Shown piece after piece: positions 53,983-63,016 of a DNA stretch of 64,000 nt. The notes under the pieces were generated by a model, which was given only the letters and a program-made list of their open reading frames with translations, was not told where the DNA came from and searched no databases. This DNA is from an uncultured Rhodopila sp. (GTDB lineage: Bacteria; Pseudomonadota; Alphaproteobacteria; Acetobacterales; Acetobacteraceae). The first letter of the stretch is position 1; every line of letters begins with the position of its first letter. The stretch is from the NCBI GenBank assembly GCA_903932145.1, contig CAIZFE010000053.1, forward strand, positions 45,166-109,165, given 5' to 3'. The position numbers and the translations under genes were made by a program.

Positions 53983-55662
53983 CTATTGCGACAAATTGCC
54001 ATCTCGCGGCAGGATTTCCCAGGCCGGGATCTCTGCCAGCCGGCCCAGCGACCTCACCTGATAGTGCGAGTAAAAGAACTCGCTCAACTGTTGCTTGGAC
54101 ACGCCCCGTGCCGGCAAGTCGCTCCACGGCGCGTTCCAGTCGTACGGATCAAGCACCGAACCCAGCACCACCACCCGGCCGCCACGGGCGAAAACGGTGG
54201 CCAGATCTCGGCCGGTCTCGGCGTAGAACGCCGTCGGCGTTACCGATTCGTGCAATTGGGTGTCCAGCATCAGCTCTGGCACGCCGGGCAGTTGAAAGAA
54301 CGTAAGAGACGGCCCGCCGGCGTAGGCGACGAACGAGACGAGTAGGTCATTGGCCGAGAACGTCCGCCGTAATTCAGCCTCATAACTCTTGAGCGGATAT
54401 CCGGCATAGGGCATCGCGAACACGACGACATTGATAAGCGCGGTTAAGGTTGCCCACGGCGGCAGAACGACCGCCGTCAACCTGGTGGGAAGGAGGAGGA
54501 TGAACAGAACGACCGTCGGAACGGTCAACTGGAACCAATGCTCCGGATCATTGAGCCCGTAGTAAATGGTCCAGGTCTGCGCACCGCACAGGAATGCCGC
54601 CGGCAAAAGGCAAACTGAGCCGCGCAGCAACCCGCGGATGGTACCGAGATAGATGGCTGTCACCAACGCCAGAGTTGCCATCCAGGGCACGGCCTGAACC
54701 AACAGAATCCGGCTGTAAGGCGCGAGCGACGGAATTTGGCCGGTCAACCACGCCCGCAACACCGATCCGAAGTCGGGCGACGTGATCAAATTGTTCACCG
54801 TACCAAACACCAATCGCGCCAGATTGGCGGCCAGCCCGTAGGCTGCCGGCTTCAAATCAGCCTTGCCGGTCACTGACCCTGTGAGGCCGTGCAGGGTCGG
54901 CATGGCTCCAGCAAATACGGCGTAGCCAAAGCATGCCAGCAGGACAAATGTCCCGCCGCATACGACAGCGAACAGCCCGGCGGATAGGACGGCTTTGGGC
55001 CATCCCGCTCGGCCGCGCAGCCGCGCGACCAGCACCGCCAGACTCACGAAAGGCGCTGTCGCCAACGCGCTTGCCAGGAAAGAGGCGGCAACCGCCAGCA
55101 GCACGGCGCCCATTATCAGACCACGGCAAGAGTCCGTGCTCTTCTCCCGTTCCCAGCGGATCAAGACGAACAGCGCTGCGTTCACGAACGGAAACGCCAG
55201 TAGTTTCATATGGCCGCTCGGCGCAAGAATGACCAGGCTGCAACTGGTCATGACCAGAACGGCAGCAAACACCCTTTGCCAGCGCGGAATGCCAAGCCAT
55301 TGCAGCATGGCGTAGAAGAGTCCGATGCCTGATGCCGTGGCGAAGGTGTTGATATGTTTCTGACTTGCCTCGGCCGCCTCGCCGAAGCCGAGATATTTAT
55401 GCCAAAGCAGAGTAGCCGGCTGAAGGAAAATATGCCCGATGTCCCAAACGAACCTGCCGCTGTTCACCTGATTGGCGAAGCGGGCCACATCGTGATAGGG
55501 CAGGTCGCCATATAGCGATACGTACAGGATCGCCGCTGCAAGCGCGGCGAAAATGGCCTCCAGCGCCACGCGCGCAACCGGAATTTCCACCAAGGATATT
55601 CGATTCGGAGGCGACGCGAGTCGCTCGCGCAGGACATCCTGGCCGCTGTCAGGCTTGTTCAT
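53983..55662 (-). CDS. Large multi-pass membrane protein of a Gtr-type locus
   Basis: A 559-residue protein with about ten to twelve hydrophobic segments (for example LLAFPFVNAALFVLIRWE, GLFAVVCGGTFVLLACFGYA) and a periplasmic-looking C-terminal domain of about 130 residues (VTPTAFYAETGRDLATVFAR, GRVVVLGSVLDPYDWNAPW). The size and topology resemble the serotype-specific glucosyltransferases (Gtr, GtrS) or GT39-like enzymes encoded with GtrA and GtrB. The glycan donor is presumably a bactoprenol-linked sugar. No conserved catalytic motif was recognised by eye, so the function is inferred from context. Confidence 0.75.
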   Translation of the reverse strand: MNKPDSGQDVLRERLASPPNRISLVEIPVARVALEAIFAALAAAILYVSLYGDLPYHDVARFANQVNSGRFVWDIGHIFLQPATLLWHKYLGFGEAAEASQKHINTFATASGIGLFYAMLQWLGIPRWQRVFAAVLVMTSCSLVILAPSGHMKLLAFPFVNAALFVLIRWEREKSTDSCRGLIMGAVLLAVAASFLASALATAPFVSLAVLVARLRGRAGWPKAVLSAGLFAVVCGGTFVLLACFGYAVFAGAMPTLHGLTGSVTGKADLKPAAYGLAANLARLVFGTVNNLITSPDFGSVLRAWLTGQIPSLAPYSRILLVQAVPWMATLALVTAIYLGTIRGLLRGSVCLLPAAFLCGAQTWTIYYGLNDPEHWFQLTVPTVVLFILLLPTRLTAVVLPPWATLTALINVVVFAMPYAGYPLKSYEAELRRTFSANDLLVSFVAYAGGPSLTFFQLPGVPELMLDTQLHESVTPTAFYAETGRDLATVFARGGRVVVLGSVLDPYDWNAPWSDLPARGVSKQQLSEFFYSHYQVRSLGRLAEIPAWEILPRDGNLSQ

Positions 55663-55809
55663 GCAATCATCAAGGGGCTGTTGGTGTACGCGAGGATTTC
55701 CACATCCACCATCACTGGGCGAGTACTCATGTGGTCCGGCATCGAGCGATCCGCGAGTAGGCGTTGCATGGACATTCTGTCCTTGAACTGAAGAACCGGG
55801 CCAGTATCA

Positions 55810-56298
55810 TCAACGAAAGACCAATCGCCGGGAAAGGTTGAAGTTGACGGCCATTCCGGCCAGCGACCCGGCGGAAGTGGCGATGATCGGCTGGGCCGCA
55901 GCGGCAGCCGAGAATGTCACCAGGGTCACGTAAGCTCCTCGGTTCAGCGCAAAGCCGGCCAGGTTGGCGATCATGAACTTCGCCCATTGCCGGTGCGCCG
56001 GCCCGGACCCATTTCCGCGGAAAGTCCAAACTCGGTTCAGCAGCCAGTTGCAACTTGCCGCGACGAGATAGGCCAAAAGACCAGCACCATACAGCCCGAT
56101 CTCACGTCTCAGACCGTACACGATCATGGTGTCTATAATCAGGCCCATCACACCAACGGCGCCAAAACGCATGAACTGCATTGCCACAGCCAGGCGGACC
56201 GGCGTGACCAAACGCCTGAGTGCGACAGGCGTCGAACCATAGCGTGTCGTGTAAATAATCATACTCCTCGAGATGCGCTGGTCGCCGTCCTTTGCCAT
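55810..56298 (-). CDS. GtrA-family flippase-like protein
   Basis: A 162-residue membrane protein with four helices and the GtrA signature FMRFGAVGVMGLIIDTMIVY, LLAYLVAASCNWLLNRVWTF and AGMAVNFNLSRRLVF. GtrA proteins translocate bactoprenol-linked sugars. The ATG at 56298 is accepted; another at 56262 sits right on AGGAG. It is divergent from the GtrB gene with an AT-richer 244-bp gap between them and upstream of the large membrane protein gene. Confidence 0.9.
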   Translation of the reverse strand: MAKDGDQRISRSMIIYTTRYGSTPVALRRLVTPVRLAVAMQFMRFGAVGVMGLIIDTMIVYGLRREIGLYGAGLLAYLVAASCNWLLNRVWTFRGNGSGPAHRQWAKFMIANLAGFALNRGAYVTLVTFSAAAAAQPIIATSAGSLAGMAVNFNLSRRLVFR

Positions 56299-56542
56299 GC
56301 TCGCTCGCCGATCGCGTGTTAAAATTGTAAGACCTCACATACCGATTAGGAGCGCGCCATATGCGCAACCTGAAGCTCGTCTCGCATCATTACGGTACGT
56401 TGTGCGAATGACGTATTTCGTAATCTCATGCAAGCACAACGCGCAAAAATTGTTGATAATTTTAGCTTGAGCCGCTACCGGTCTGAAATGATCGCGGTTC
56501 GATCCGTTCCTCTTCCTCCACCGCCACGCCAGGTGCGATAGC

Positions 56543-57478
56543 ATGTTTGTAAATTTTGTCGTGCCGTGTTACAATGAAGAGGCAGTTCTGCCTGAAACCG
56601 CTCAGCGGCTATCCGCGTTGATCGACCGCATGGTCGCGAGCGGCATTGTCTCAGCCGAGAGCGGAATATATTTCGTTGACGATGGCTCGCGGGATCGCAC
56701 GTGGAGTTTGATCAGCGACCTTCAGATCGGACGGCCTTGCCGATACCACGGAATCAAGCTTTCGCGCAACTGCGGACACCAGTCGGCTCTCCTGGCCGGC
56801 TTGCGGCACACGCCCGGCGATGCGCTCATTTCGATCGACGCCGATCTTCAGGACGATGTCGAGGTGGTTCCCGCTATGATCGAGGAATTTCGCCTCGGGC
56901 ATGACGTTGTTTATGGCGTACGGCAGGGGCGTCAAAGTGATTCGACATTCAAACGACATACCGCTGGTGCCTATTACAGGTTACTGCGCAGCCTTGGTGT
57001 GGACGTTGTGCTCGATCACGCCGATTTCCGGCTCATGAGCCGGCGGGCGCTGACCGCTCTCGCAAAATACCATGAGGTAAACGTCTTTTTGCGCGCGCTT
57101 GTGCCGCTTCTTGGTTACAAAAGCACGAATGTGTACTATGATCGTTCCCCGCGTCTGGCCGGGGAATCAAAGTATCCTCTCGGCAAGATGGTAGCTTTGG
57201 CTTTGAACGGGATCACATCGTTCTCAATGCGTCCCCTTCGGTTGATCGCATACGCCGGACTCATCATGTCGGCCGTGTCGTTTTTGGTCGGCATGTGGGC
57301 TCTATATATAGTCCTGCTAACCTCACGCGGTGTCCCCGGATGGGCATCGATCGTCGTTCCGGTGGCGTTCGTCGGTGGTCTTCAGCTTGCTTCCATGGGG
57401 GTGATCGGTGAGTACATCGGCAAAATCTACATGGAGGTGAAGCATCGGCCGCTATTTGAGATCGAGGAAATCCGCTGA
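56543..57478 (+). CDS. Glycosyltransferase family 2, GtrB-like bactoprenol sugar transferase
   Basis: A 311-residue enzyme. The GT-A domain has NFVVPCYNEEAVLPETAQRL, FVDDGSRDRTW, ISIDADLQDD (DXD) and HADFRLMSRRAL. Two C-terminal membrane helices (LIAYAGLIMSAVSFLVGMWA, VPVAFVGGLQLASMGVIGEY) complete the GtrB/DPM-like architecture. It should charge undecaprenyl phosphate with a sugar on the cytoplasmic face; GtrA flips it and the large membrane protein transfers it. Confidence 0.92.
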   Translation: MFVNFVVPCYNEEAVLPETAQRLSALIDRMVASGIVSAESGIYFVDDGSRDRTWSLISDLQIGRPCRYHGIKLSRNCGHQSALLAGLRHTPGDALISIDADLQDDVEVVPAMIEEFRLGHDVVYGVRQGRQSDSTFKRHTAGAYYRLLRSLGVDVVLDHADFRLMSRRALTALAKYHEVNVFLRALVPLLGYKSTNVYYDRSPRLAGESKYPLGKMVALALNGITSFSMRPLRLIAYAGLIMSAVSFLVGMWALYIVLLTSRGVPGWASIVVPVAFVGGLQLASMGVIGEYIGKIYMEVKHRPLFEIEEIR

Positions 57479-57868
57479 CTGCTGCCGCCGCGCAGCGTGT
57501 CTAACTGCCGCGCCGCCGCCGCCGCCGTATAGCAACGTTCCTCTGGCCGGGGCTCTTGTCCCGCCGCAAATACGCGATGCAGAACCCATGGACGAACCGC
57601 AGGGGAAACGCCAAATCGGAAACCGGGCGATTGGCCGACCCTTTTCCGCGGCTCGTGCCGGTGCATTCATGCTCTCACCGGCTCCGCGGAGACGCGTAGG
57701 GTCTTTATTCGCTCGGAAAATCGGCGCCGCCCGGCTCAGTGCAGAACGCGCGACCAGACACAGCGAACCGTCCGCGCCGTCGTGTCAAACTGCCCGCGGT
57801 CGCGGATCAATCACAATTGACGCGGTACGCCGTCTGGTCGGACGAGACCGGCCTCTGGTGTCCCGAGT
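57479..57868. other. Intergenic region with a short GCC-rich tract
   Basis: About 390 bases separate the convergent GtrB and hydroxyacid dehydrogenase genes. It contains a short CCG-type tandem tract near 57510-57530 and otherwise ordinary GC-rich DNA. I see no convincing gene, RNA or terminator hairpin. Confidence 0.5.
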
Positions 57869-58852
57869 TTAACCCATCCGCTCCGTCGCCCCCAACACGT
57901 AATGCGGCGCCTCGCCAGTCAGAACCCGCCGGATATTCGCCACGGCGCGGCGCAACGCAGCCTCTGTCATACCCGGAACTGACGCCGAATTGTGCGGCGA
58001 GCCGATAACGTTGGGTAGCGACAGAAACGGATGATCGACCCGGAACGCGCCATGTCTGACCGGCTCTACCCACCACGCGTCGATACAGGCAAAGAATGTC
58101 GGGTTCGCCTGCAAATGCGCGAACAGCGGGGCCTCCTGGATGATCTCGCCGCGCGCCAGATTCACCAGGATGGCGTCCGTTTTCATCAAGCCCAGTTCCC
58201 GCGCGCCAATCCAGTCGCGGGTCGCCGGTGTCAGCGGCGTGCTGACGATCAGCACGTCCGATGCCGCGAGTAACGAGTCCAGATCGGCCACCGTTCCGAT
58301 CCAGTCGGTCGGCTCGTCCGATCGGCCGCCGCGGTTGATCGCGTGGATATGCATGCCCATCGCCCGCATCAGCCGAGCGGTGGCGACACCGATGCCGCCG
58401 AAACCCAGGATGCCGCAGACCTTGCCCGACAGCATCCGGTTGCGGGTGAACTGGTTGAATTCGCCCCTGGCCAGCGCCGTCTGCTCGATCAGCAGCCGTT
58501 TCGCGGCGGCGAGTGTCATCGCCAGGCCGTGCTCCGCCATCGGGCCGGCGTACGCGCCGCCGTTACTGGCGACCGGCACGCCGGCGGGCAGGGCGTCGAG
58601 CCGGACGAAATCGATGCCCGCGGTGATGAACTGGATCAACCGAGCGGATTGAATGGCGTCGGCCTCGCCGGGACGCAGGTCCCGGCCGGTGTCGCGCGCC
58701 AGAATCGCGGTCGCATCGCGCAACGCTGCGGTTCGGCCCGCATCGTCGAGGTCGGTCAGATACACCATTGCGGCCATACCGCCGATCGCATCGGTCAGAG
58801 CGGCGCGTTCCGGAGGCCGGACGTTAAAGGTGACGGCAACGGTGTTGGTCAT
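57869..58852 (-). CDS. D-isomer-specific 2-hydroxyacid dehydrogenase
   Basis: A 327-residue NAD-dependent dehydrogenase. The Rossmann motif is GKVCGILGFGGIGVATARLM; the substrate arginine is in NLARGEIIQ, the catalytic acidic residue in ACIDAWWVEP and the histidine in GSPHNSASVPG. It is distinct from the GhrA-like enzyme at 12.6-13.5 kb; the glycine-rich GGAYAG and ITAGIDFV stretches fit the phosphoglycerate-dehydrogenase-like group. GAGGAA precedes the ATG at 58852. Confidence 0.9.
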   Translation of the reverse strand: MTNTVAVTFNVRPPERAALTDAIGGMAAMVYLTDLDDAGRTAALRDATAILARDTGRDLRPGEADAIQSARLIQFITAGIDFVRLDALPAGVPVASNGGAYAGPMAEHGLAMTLAAAKRLLIEQTALARGEFNQFTRNRMLSGKVCGILGFGGIGVATARLMRAMGMHIHAINRGGRSDEPTDWIGTVADLDSLLAASDVLIVSTPLTPATRDWIGARELGLMKTDAILVNLARGEIIQEAPLFAHLQANPTFFACIDAWWVEPVRHGAFRVDHPFLSLPNVIGSPHNSASVPGMTEAALRRAVANIRRVLTGEAPHYVLGATERMG

Positions 58853-58897
58853 TTGCGGGTTCCTCAGGTTTGCCGGAAACGCGTACGGATGCACATA

Positions 58898-59323
58898 TCA
58901 GCGGACGTCGATATGCAAGCGATAGGCGTCGCCGCCCCGAATAGCCCCGACCATCATCAGATAAACCCCGGAAGCCGGCAGTTCGCCGCGCCATTGTGTA
59001 GCATCGGCACCGTCCTCGGCGCCCTTGAGCGGCGTTCCGGTCACGTCCACGCCGTCGTCGTCGTCGTGCTCGATATGCCAGGACGGCCGATATAATTGAA
59101 TCGCGATGTTGGGGTCCGAATTGCCGGGTTGGGTGATCGACAAAGTCAGCCCTTTCCGCTCTCCGAAGCTGAAACAGTCGCGATCGCCCCGCGCGACCTC
59201 GCCCTCGACATCGGCGGAAGCCGCGCCAGCGGGTAATCGAATCGGCGTCGGCTGGTCGCAGGCGGCAAAGCCAACACCGGCGAACGACAGCCAGCAGAGG
59301 ATGATCAGGCTGGCTGTGCGCAT
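58898..59323 (-). CDS. Hypothetical secreted protein
   Basis: A 141-residue protein with a signal peptide (ASLIILCWLSFAGVGFA, cleavage near AA-CD). The mature part is beta-rich (RDCFSFGERKGLTLSITQPG, LPASGVYLMMVGAIRGGDAY) with an acidic DDDDG loop. The overall pattern recalls a pre-peptidase C-terminal or jelly-roll domain. It starts five bases after the GH19 gene stop, so it is co-transcribed with the lysin. No family is recognised with confidence. Confidence 0.7.
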   Translation of the reverse strand: MRTASLIILCWLSFAGVGFAACDQPTPIRLPAGAASADVEGEVARGDRDCFSFGERKGLTLSITQPGNSDPNIAIQLYRPSWHIEHDDDDGVDVTGTPLKGAEDGADATQWRGELPASGVYLMMVGAIRGGDAYRLHIDVR

Positions 59324-59328
59324 ATGTC

Positions 59329-60099
59329 TCAGTCTCCGAGTTTGGCCCATGACGTCGCGCCGACAACCCCGTCAGCAGTCAGCCCTTGGGCATGCTGCCA
59401 TTGCTTTACCGCGCTTTCGGTGCCGGGGCCAAAATCTCCGTCGGTGCCGACCGCGTATCCCGCCTTCAGGAGGCCTTGCTGCAAGGCCATCACCGCGTCG
59501 CCGGTGTCGCCGAGCTGCACGGCCGGGCGAGCGGCCGGTGCGGATGCGGTCATGCCCAGGGCGGCTTTAGCGGACACCAGAAACGATTCGCGGCTTTGCA
59601 GGCCGTTCAGTCCGCCATTGATTCGGTGGGTGATGGTGGTGATGTCGTCCTGATCGGCCAGCGCATTCAGTCCGTGCAGTTTCCAGAACGCGCACGCTAA
59701 CGTCACAGAGGTTGCCGGATCGGCCGCGAGGTCCGGGGAGCCGATCAGGTCCAACCCCAACAGCGCGCCATATTGCTGATAGTTTGTCCGTCCGGTCAGT
59801 TGGATCAGGCCACGCCCCTTATACAGCGGCCCGTCGCCGGGTTCGGTATTCCCCAGGTCGGTTCGGTCATTATACTCGGTGCCATCCGCATATTCGACGG
59901 TTGTTACATATCCATCCGACTCATGGCAGGTCTGGGCGAGGAAATGCGCCACCCGCAGGTCGCTGGTCATGTCGTATGCCGTCAGGATGTCGTTCAGGAC
60001 CGCGCCCGCCGCGGCGATGATTTTGGCCTGGCTGGCGCCCCGCGTTCCGCTGTTGTGCGGCGCGACAGCCGCCATCAATGCCGCGTTGAGTCCCATCAT
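59329..60099 (-). CDS. GH19 chitinase/lysozyme-like protein with a peptidoglycan-binding domain
   Basis: A 256-residue putative lysin. Residues 1-170 match the GH19 family used by phage endolysins (VAHFLAQTCHESDGYVTTVE with the catalytic Glu, YKGRGLIQLTGRTNYQQYG, GLNGLQSR). A C-terminal PG_binding_1 domain follows (LGDTGDAVMALQQGLLKAGY, FGPGTESAVKQWQHAQGLTA, DGVVGATSWAKL). It has no signal peptide. GGAGG lies eight bases before the ATG. No other phage genes surround it, so it may be a domesticated endolysin. Confidence 0.9.
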   Translation of the reverse strand: MMGLNAALMAAVAPHNSGTRGASQAKIIAAAGAVLNDILTAYDMTSDLRVAHFLAQTCHESDGYVTTVEYADGTEYNDRTDLGNTEPGDGPLYKGRGLIQLTGRTNYQQYGALLGLDLIGSPDLAADPATSVTLACAFWKLHGLNALADQDDITTITHRINGGLNGLQSRESFLVSAKAALGMTASAPAARPAVQLGDTGDAVMALQQGLLKAGYAVGTDGDFGPGTESAVKQWQHAQGLTADGVVGATSWAKLGD

Positions 60100-60244
60100 G
60101 ACATATTCCTCCGATTAGGTCGGTGACAAACCGGTAGGATACAATAGCGGAACCAAAGCACCAAGATCAGGCTGCCGAGGGTAGGATAACCGGGTGAAGG
60201 AGCGAACTGGCAGCTTTCTTCTTGCTCCATGACGATGCGGGGTG

Positions 60245-60300
60245 GTCCCTAAGGGACATGCACGCCAGTGTTGACATTATATAACTATTATGTTAGTCAA
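60245..60300 (+). promoter_or_regulatory. Palindrome and AT-rich promoter-like tract
   Basis: GTCCCT-A-AGGGAC (60245-60257) is a perfect palindrome around one base. Fourteen bases on, TTGACATTATATAACTATTA (60271-60290) begins an AT-rich tract closing with GTCAA, so TTGAC and GTCAA form a 30-bp inverted pair. Both precede the hypothetical gene that follows and look like an operator and promoter. Confidence 0.4.
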
Positions 60301-60306
60301 CAATGC

Positions 60307-61173
60307 ATGGAGCACACGGCGCCAACCATGACCCGGCCTGCCACGTCCGATCCCACCCAGGATCCGGTCGGCCACACGCTGCCGGAACGCCTCGCCGCCC
60401 TTCTCCATGTCGTCCGTGTTCTGCTCGGCCACGGCCGCCGGCTCGTCGAGACGGTGCCGCAGCGGGCCGCCAACGTCGAGTTCGCCGCCCTGGCCGCCGT
60501 TTGCGGCACTTACACGCTGCCGACGATCCTCGCCCGCTTCCAGCGCGGCATTTTACGCGCCATGGCGTTGGAGCGTTACCTGCTGTCCCGTGCCGAAAAA
60601 GGCCGCGAGATCGGATTCGTTTACTACAAGGACCCGCGTGAGCGCACGCAGGCCAAGCCGGCAGCGGAACCGCCCGAGGGGCCGCCGCCTTCTGAACAGG
60701 CGGCAGGCGAAGTCCCGGGTGAGCGGGCCGCTCCCGGCCAGGACGAAAAGGCGTCCGAGCCCGGCCGTGACGAACGTGCAGGTACGCCCGGGCGACCCGC
60801 GTTTGATCCGGATGATCTCCGCATCCCCACGCCGGAGGAACTCGACGCCGAGGTGCGTCGGCGTCCGTTCGGCCGTACCATCCTCGCTATCTGTATGGAC
60901 CTCGCGGTCATTCCCAGTTTCTGTACCGGCCCATTCTGGAACCAGATATTCGATACGCTACAGAACTACGGCGGCAGCTTCACGACGCTGTTTAAAATGC
61001 GGGAATATCGCGAGACATCGTTTCAGAAAGAGCGGGACAAGAAGCCGGATACCTGGGACTTTGAGTGGAAGTTCCCGCCGCCGGAGGCAGTCCGCCAGTT
61101 GCTCGGGTATATGATCGGCGAACCGCCGACTCTGGACCCGCCTGGCCCGAGGCTGGCCACCGCGCCTCCCTGA
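60307..61173 (+). CDS. Hypothetical protein with a Pro/Glu-rich linker
   Basis: A 288-residue protein. Residues of about 15-105 are helical (RLAALLHVVRVLLGHGRRLV, FAALAAVCGTYTLPTILARF) and followed by EIGFVYYKDPRER. A linker rich in Pro, Glu, Gly and Arg spans roughly residues 110-175. The C-terminal part holds AICMDLAVIPSFCTGPFWNQ and GGSFTTLFKMREYRE. No signal peptide is evident. The start could also be the ATG at 60328. I do not recognise the family. Confidence 0.7.
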   Translation: MEHTAPTMTRPATSDPTQDPVGHTLPERLAALLHVVRVLLGHGRRLVETVPQRAANVEFAALAAVCGTYTLPTILARFQRGILRAMALERYLLSRAEKGREIGFVYYKDPRERTQAKPAAEPPEGPPPSEQAAGEVPGERAAPGQDEKASEPGRDERAGTPGRPAFDPDDLRIPTPEELDAEVRRRPFGRTILAICMDLAVIPSFCTGPFWNQIFDTLQNYGGSFTTLFKMREYRETSFQKERDKKPDTWDFEWKFPPPEAVRQLLGYMIGEPPTLDPPGPRLATAPP

Positions 61174-61365
61174 CTCTTATCCTCCCGGACATGCGTCGCA
61201 CCCTCTGATTCCGGGGGCGCTGGCGCGTGCGCATTGGCCAGCCGGAGCGTATTCGGGACTGGATGCGGCATCGGTGATGGTCAGAGCGTCCTGACATTTC
61301 GCCGATTCACCCGGTTGCCCGGGGCGGAGTCCCGATCCGGTCGAATTGGAACTCCGCCTTGGTCA

Positions 61366-61983
61366 TTAGCGGATGGGCGAGAAAGCCGCAGGCATCACCA
61401 GCGCATTTTCTTGCTTCACCACGACGCCCGGCGGGTTGCGCGCCGGCCACTGGCCCGTGGCCGCCGCCGCTGCCCGCACGCTGAAGCGTTCGTTGGCATC
61501 CTTGTAGGCCCAGATGTGGACCCATTTGTTCAGGGCGCCGAACTCCGAATACCAACCGCCCACCAGCGGCGAGAATTTCTGGCGGCCCTCGACCTTCTCC
61601 GTCCAGCGTTCGATCAGTCCGGGGATCGAGCCCGGTGTCAGCGTGTACTGGCGGATCTCGAACAACGGCCCGATCTGGCGTGGTTCCAGCGCGGGGGAGA
61701 ACGGGGCGGGCAGGAACACCTCGCTCTGCTGGGCGGTGACGAACTCGCGGATCGGCGGCGGCCAGCCGGGCTCTTTCGACGCGGCGGCGCGAACGTCGGC
61801 GCGGTGTTCGAAGCTGTCATAGGCCCAAACGTGGATAATCTGGTTCAGCGGACCGATTTCCGTGTGCCAGAACGCGGCCAACTTGGAGTGCTTTTCGCGG
61901 ATCGGCAGAGCCTCCCCGAAGCGCTTTTCCACCTCGGCCAGCGTGCCGGGCTGTAGTGTGTAGGTCCGCATTTCGATGATCAT
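61366..61983 (-). CDS. NIPSNAP family protein, duplicated domain
   Basis: A 205-residue protein with two ferredoxin-like NIPSNAP domains. The first is residues 1-105 (IIEMRTYTLQPGTLAEVEKR, FWHTEIGPLNQIIHVWAYDS) and the second 105-205 (LFEIRQYTLTPGSIPGLIER, GWYSEFGALNKWVHIWAYKD). The duplicated layout is typical. GGGAGAGG precedes the ATG. Function in bacteria is unclear; the fold resembles Dabb-type monooxygenases. Confidence 0.92.
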   Translation of the reverse strand: MIIEMRTYTLQPGTLAEVEKRFGEALPIREKHSKLAAFWHTEIGPLNQIIHVWAYDSFEHRADVRAAASKEPGWPPPIREFVTAQQSEVFLPAPFSPALEPRQIGPLFEIRQYTLTPGSIPGLIERWTEKVEGRQKFSPLVGGWYSEFGALNKWVHIWAYKDANERFSVRAAAAATGQWPARNPPGVVVKQENALVMPAAFSPIR

Positions 61984-62076
61984 GGTTTTCCTCTCCCTTG
62001 TTGCCCGTTTAGGTTAGGACATGTTTGTCCGCCCGAGCAATCCGGTGGCGACTGGGCCGAACAAGGGGGCGGTAGT

Positions 62077-62241
62077 ATGCGAGGTTCGATGATCAAGCTG
62101 GTTGCGATCGTTATGGTGCTGGCCGCATTGTCCGGGTGCGAAACGTCAGATGGCCCGGCCGGGACGCCGATGGAGCCGGGGACGCTGCATGTTCACATGA
62201 ACGGCCAGGTCGGCGCCAGTCTCGGCGGTACACTCAAGTGA
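62077..62241 (+). CDS. Small lipoprotein
   Basis: A 54-residue protein with a typical lipoprotein signal, IKLVAIVMVLAALSGCETSD (lipobox LSGC). The mature part is about 30 residues and ends GQVGASLGGTLK. ATG choices at 62077 and 62089 differ by four residues. It is divergent from the NIPSNAP gene and convergent with the fasciclin gene, with a bidirectional terminator between. It resembles small lipoproteins of unknown role. Confidence 0.6.
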   Translation: MRGSMIKLVAIVMVLAALSGCETSDGPAGTPMEPGTLHVHMNGQVGASLGGTLK

Positions 62242-62256
62242 AACCTTGGGCAAGTG

Positions 62257-62284
62257 AAACGGCGGAATGTGACTCCCGCCGTTT
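62257..62284. terminator. Bidirectional terminator hairpin
   Basis: AAACGGCGG and CCGCCGTTT form a perfect nine-base stem with a ten-base loop. A-run and T-run ends lie on both sides, between the convergent small lipoprotein and fasciclin genes. Confidence 0.65.
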
Positions 62285-62305
62285 GATCAGACCTTAGCGA
62301 TGGTT

Positions 62306-62875
62306 TTAGGTCGGCAGAACAACTGAACTGATGACGTGGATGACGCCGTTGGATTGCTTGACGTTGGAGATCGTCACTTCGGCGACACCACTCTTATCGC
62401 CGCTGATGAACAGCTTGGTGCCGTTTTCAGTCAATGTCAGGGGTTCGCCCTCGACACTCTTCAAGGTCGCCTTGCCGCCACCGGCTTTCACCAGTTTCAT
62501 CAGGTCGGCGGCGGTATAGGCGCCGGACACGACGTGGTAGGTCAGGATTTTGACCAATGTGGGCTTGTTTTCGGGCTTGAGCAGCGTATCCACCGTGCCG
62601 GCCGGCAACTTCGCGAACGCCTCGTTCGTCGGGGCGAAGACGGTGAAGGGACCCTTGCCCTCCAGCGTGTCCACCAGGCCGGCGGCCTTGACGGCCGCGA
62701 CCAGCGTCGTGTGGTCCTTGGAGTTGACGGCGTTTTCGATGATGTTCTTCGACGGATACATCGGTGCGCCGCCGACCATGACAGTATCGGGGGCGGTTTG
62801 TGCCATGGACGGCACCGCGGCAAGTGCGCTGACGGCGAGACCGGCAAGCATAAAAGTAACAACACGCGTTGACAT
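62306..62875 (-). CDS. Fasciclin-domain secreted protein
   Basis: A 189-residue exported protein with signal peptide FMLAGLAVSALAAVPSMA and one FAS1 domain (VAAVKAAGLVDTLEGKGPFT, VFAPTNEAFAKLPAGTVDTL, ILTYHVVSGAYTAADL, VTISNVKQSNGVIHVISSVV). Such proteins occur at the cell surface or in the periplasm and in adhesion. AGGAG precedes the ATG. Confidence 0.94.
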   Translation of the reverse strand: MSTRVVTFMLAGLAVSALAAVPSMAQTAPDTVMVGGAPMYPSKNIIENAVNSKDHTTLVAAVKAAGLVDTLEGKGPFTVFAPTNEAFAKLPAGTVDTLLKPENKPTLVKILTYHVVSGAYTAADLMKLVKAGGGKATLKSVEGEPLTLTENGTKLFISGDKSGVAEVTISNVKQSNGVIHVISSVVLPT

Positions 62876-63016
62876 GGGCGTTTCTCCTGAAGAAGCATCA
62901 CCTTGGTCGATGCATTTACTCTACGGACGCCCGCATTAAACGGATCAGTGCCGCGTTAGAAAATTGGTGCCGGCCGTGCCGTCTGGTATTCTGCGTCCAC
63001 CATAGGAGCCATCCAC

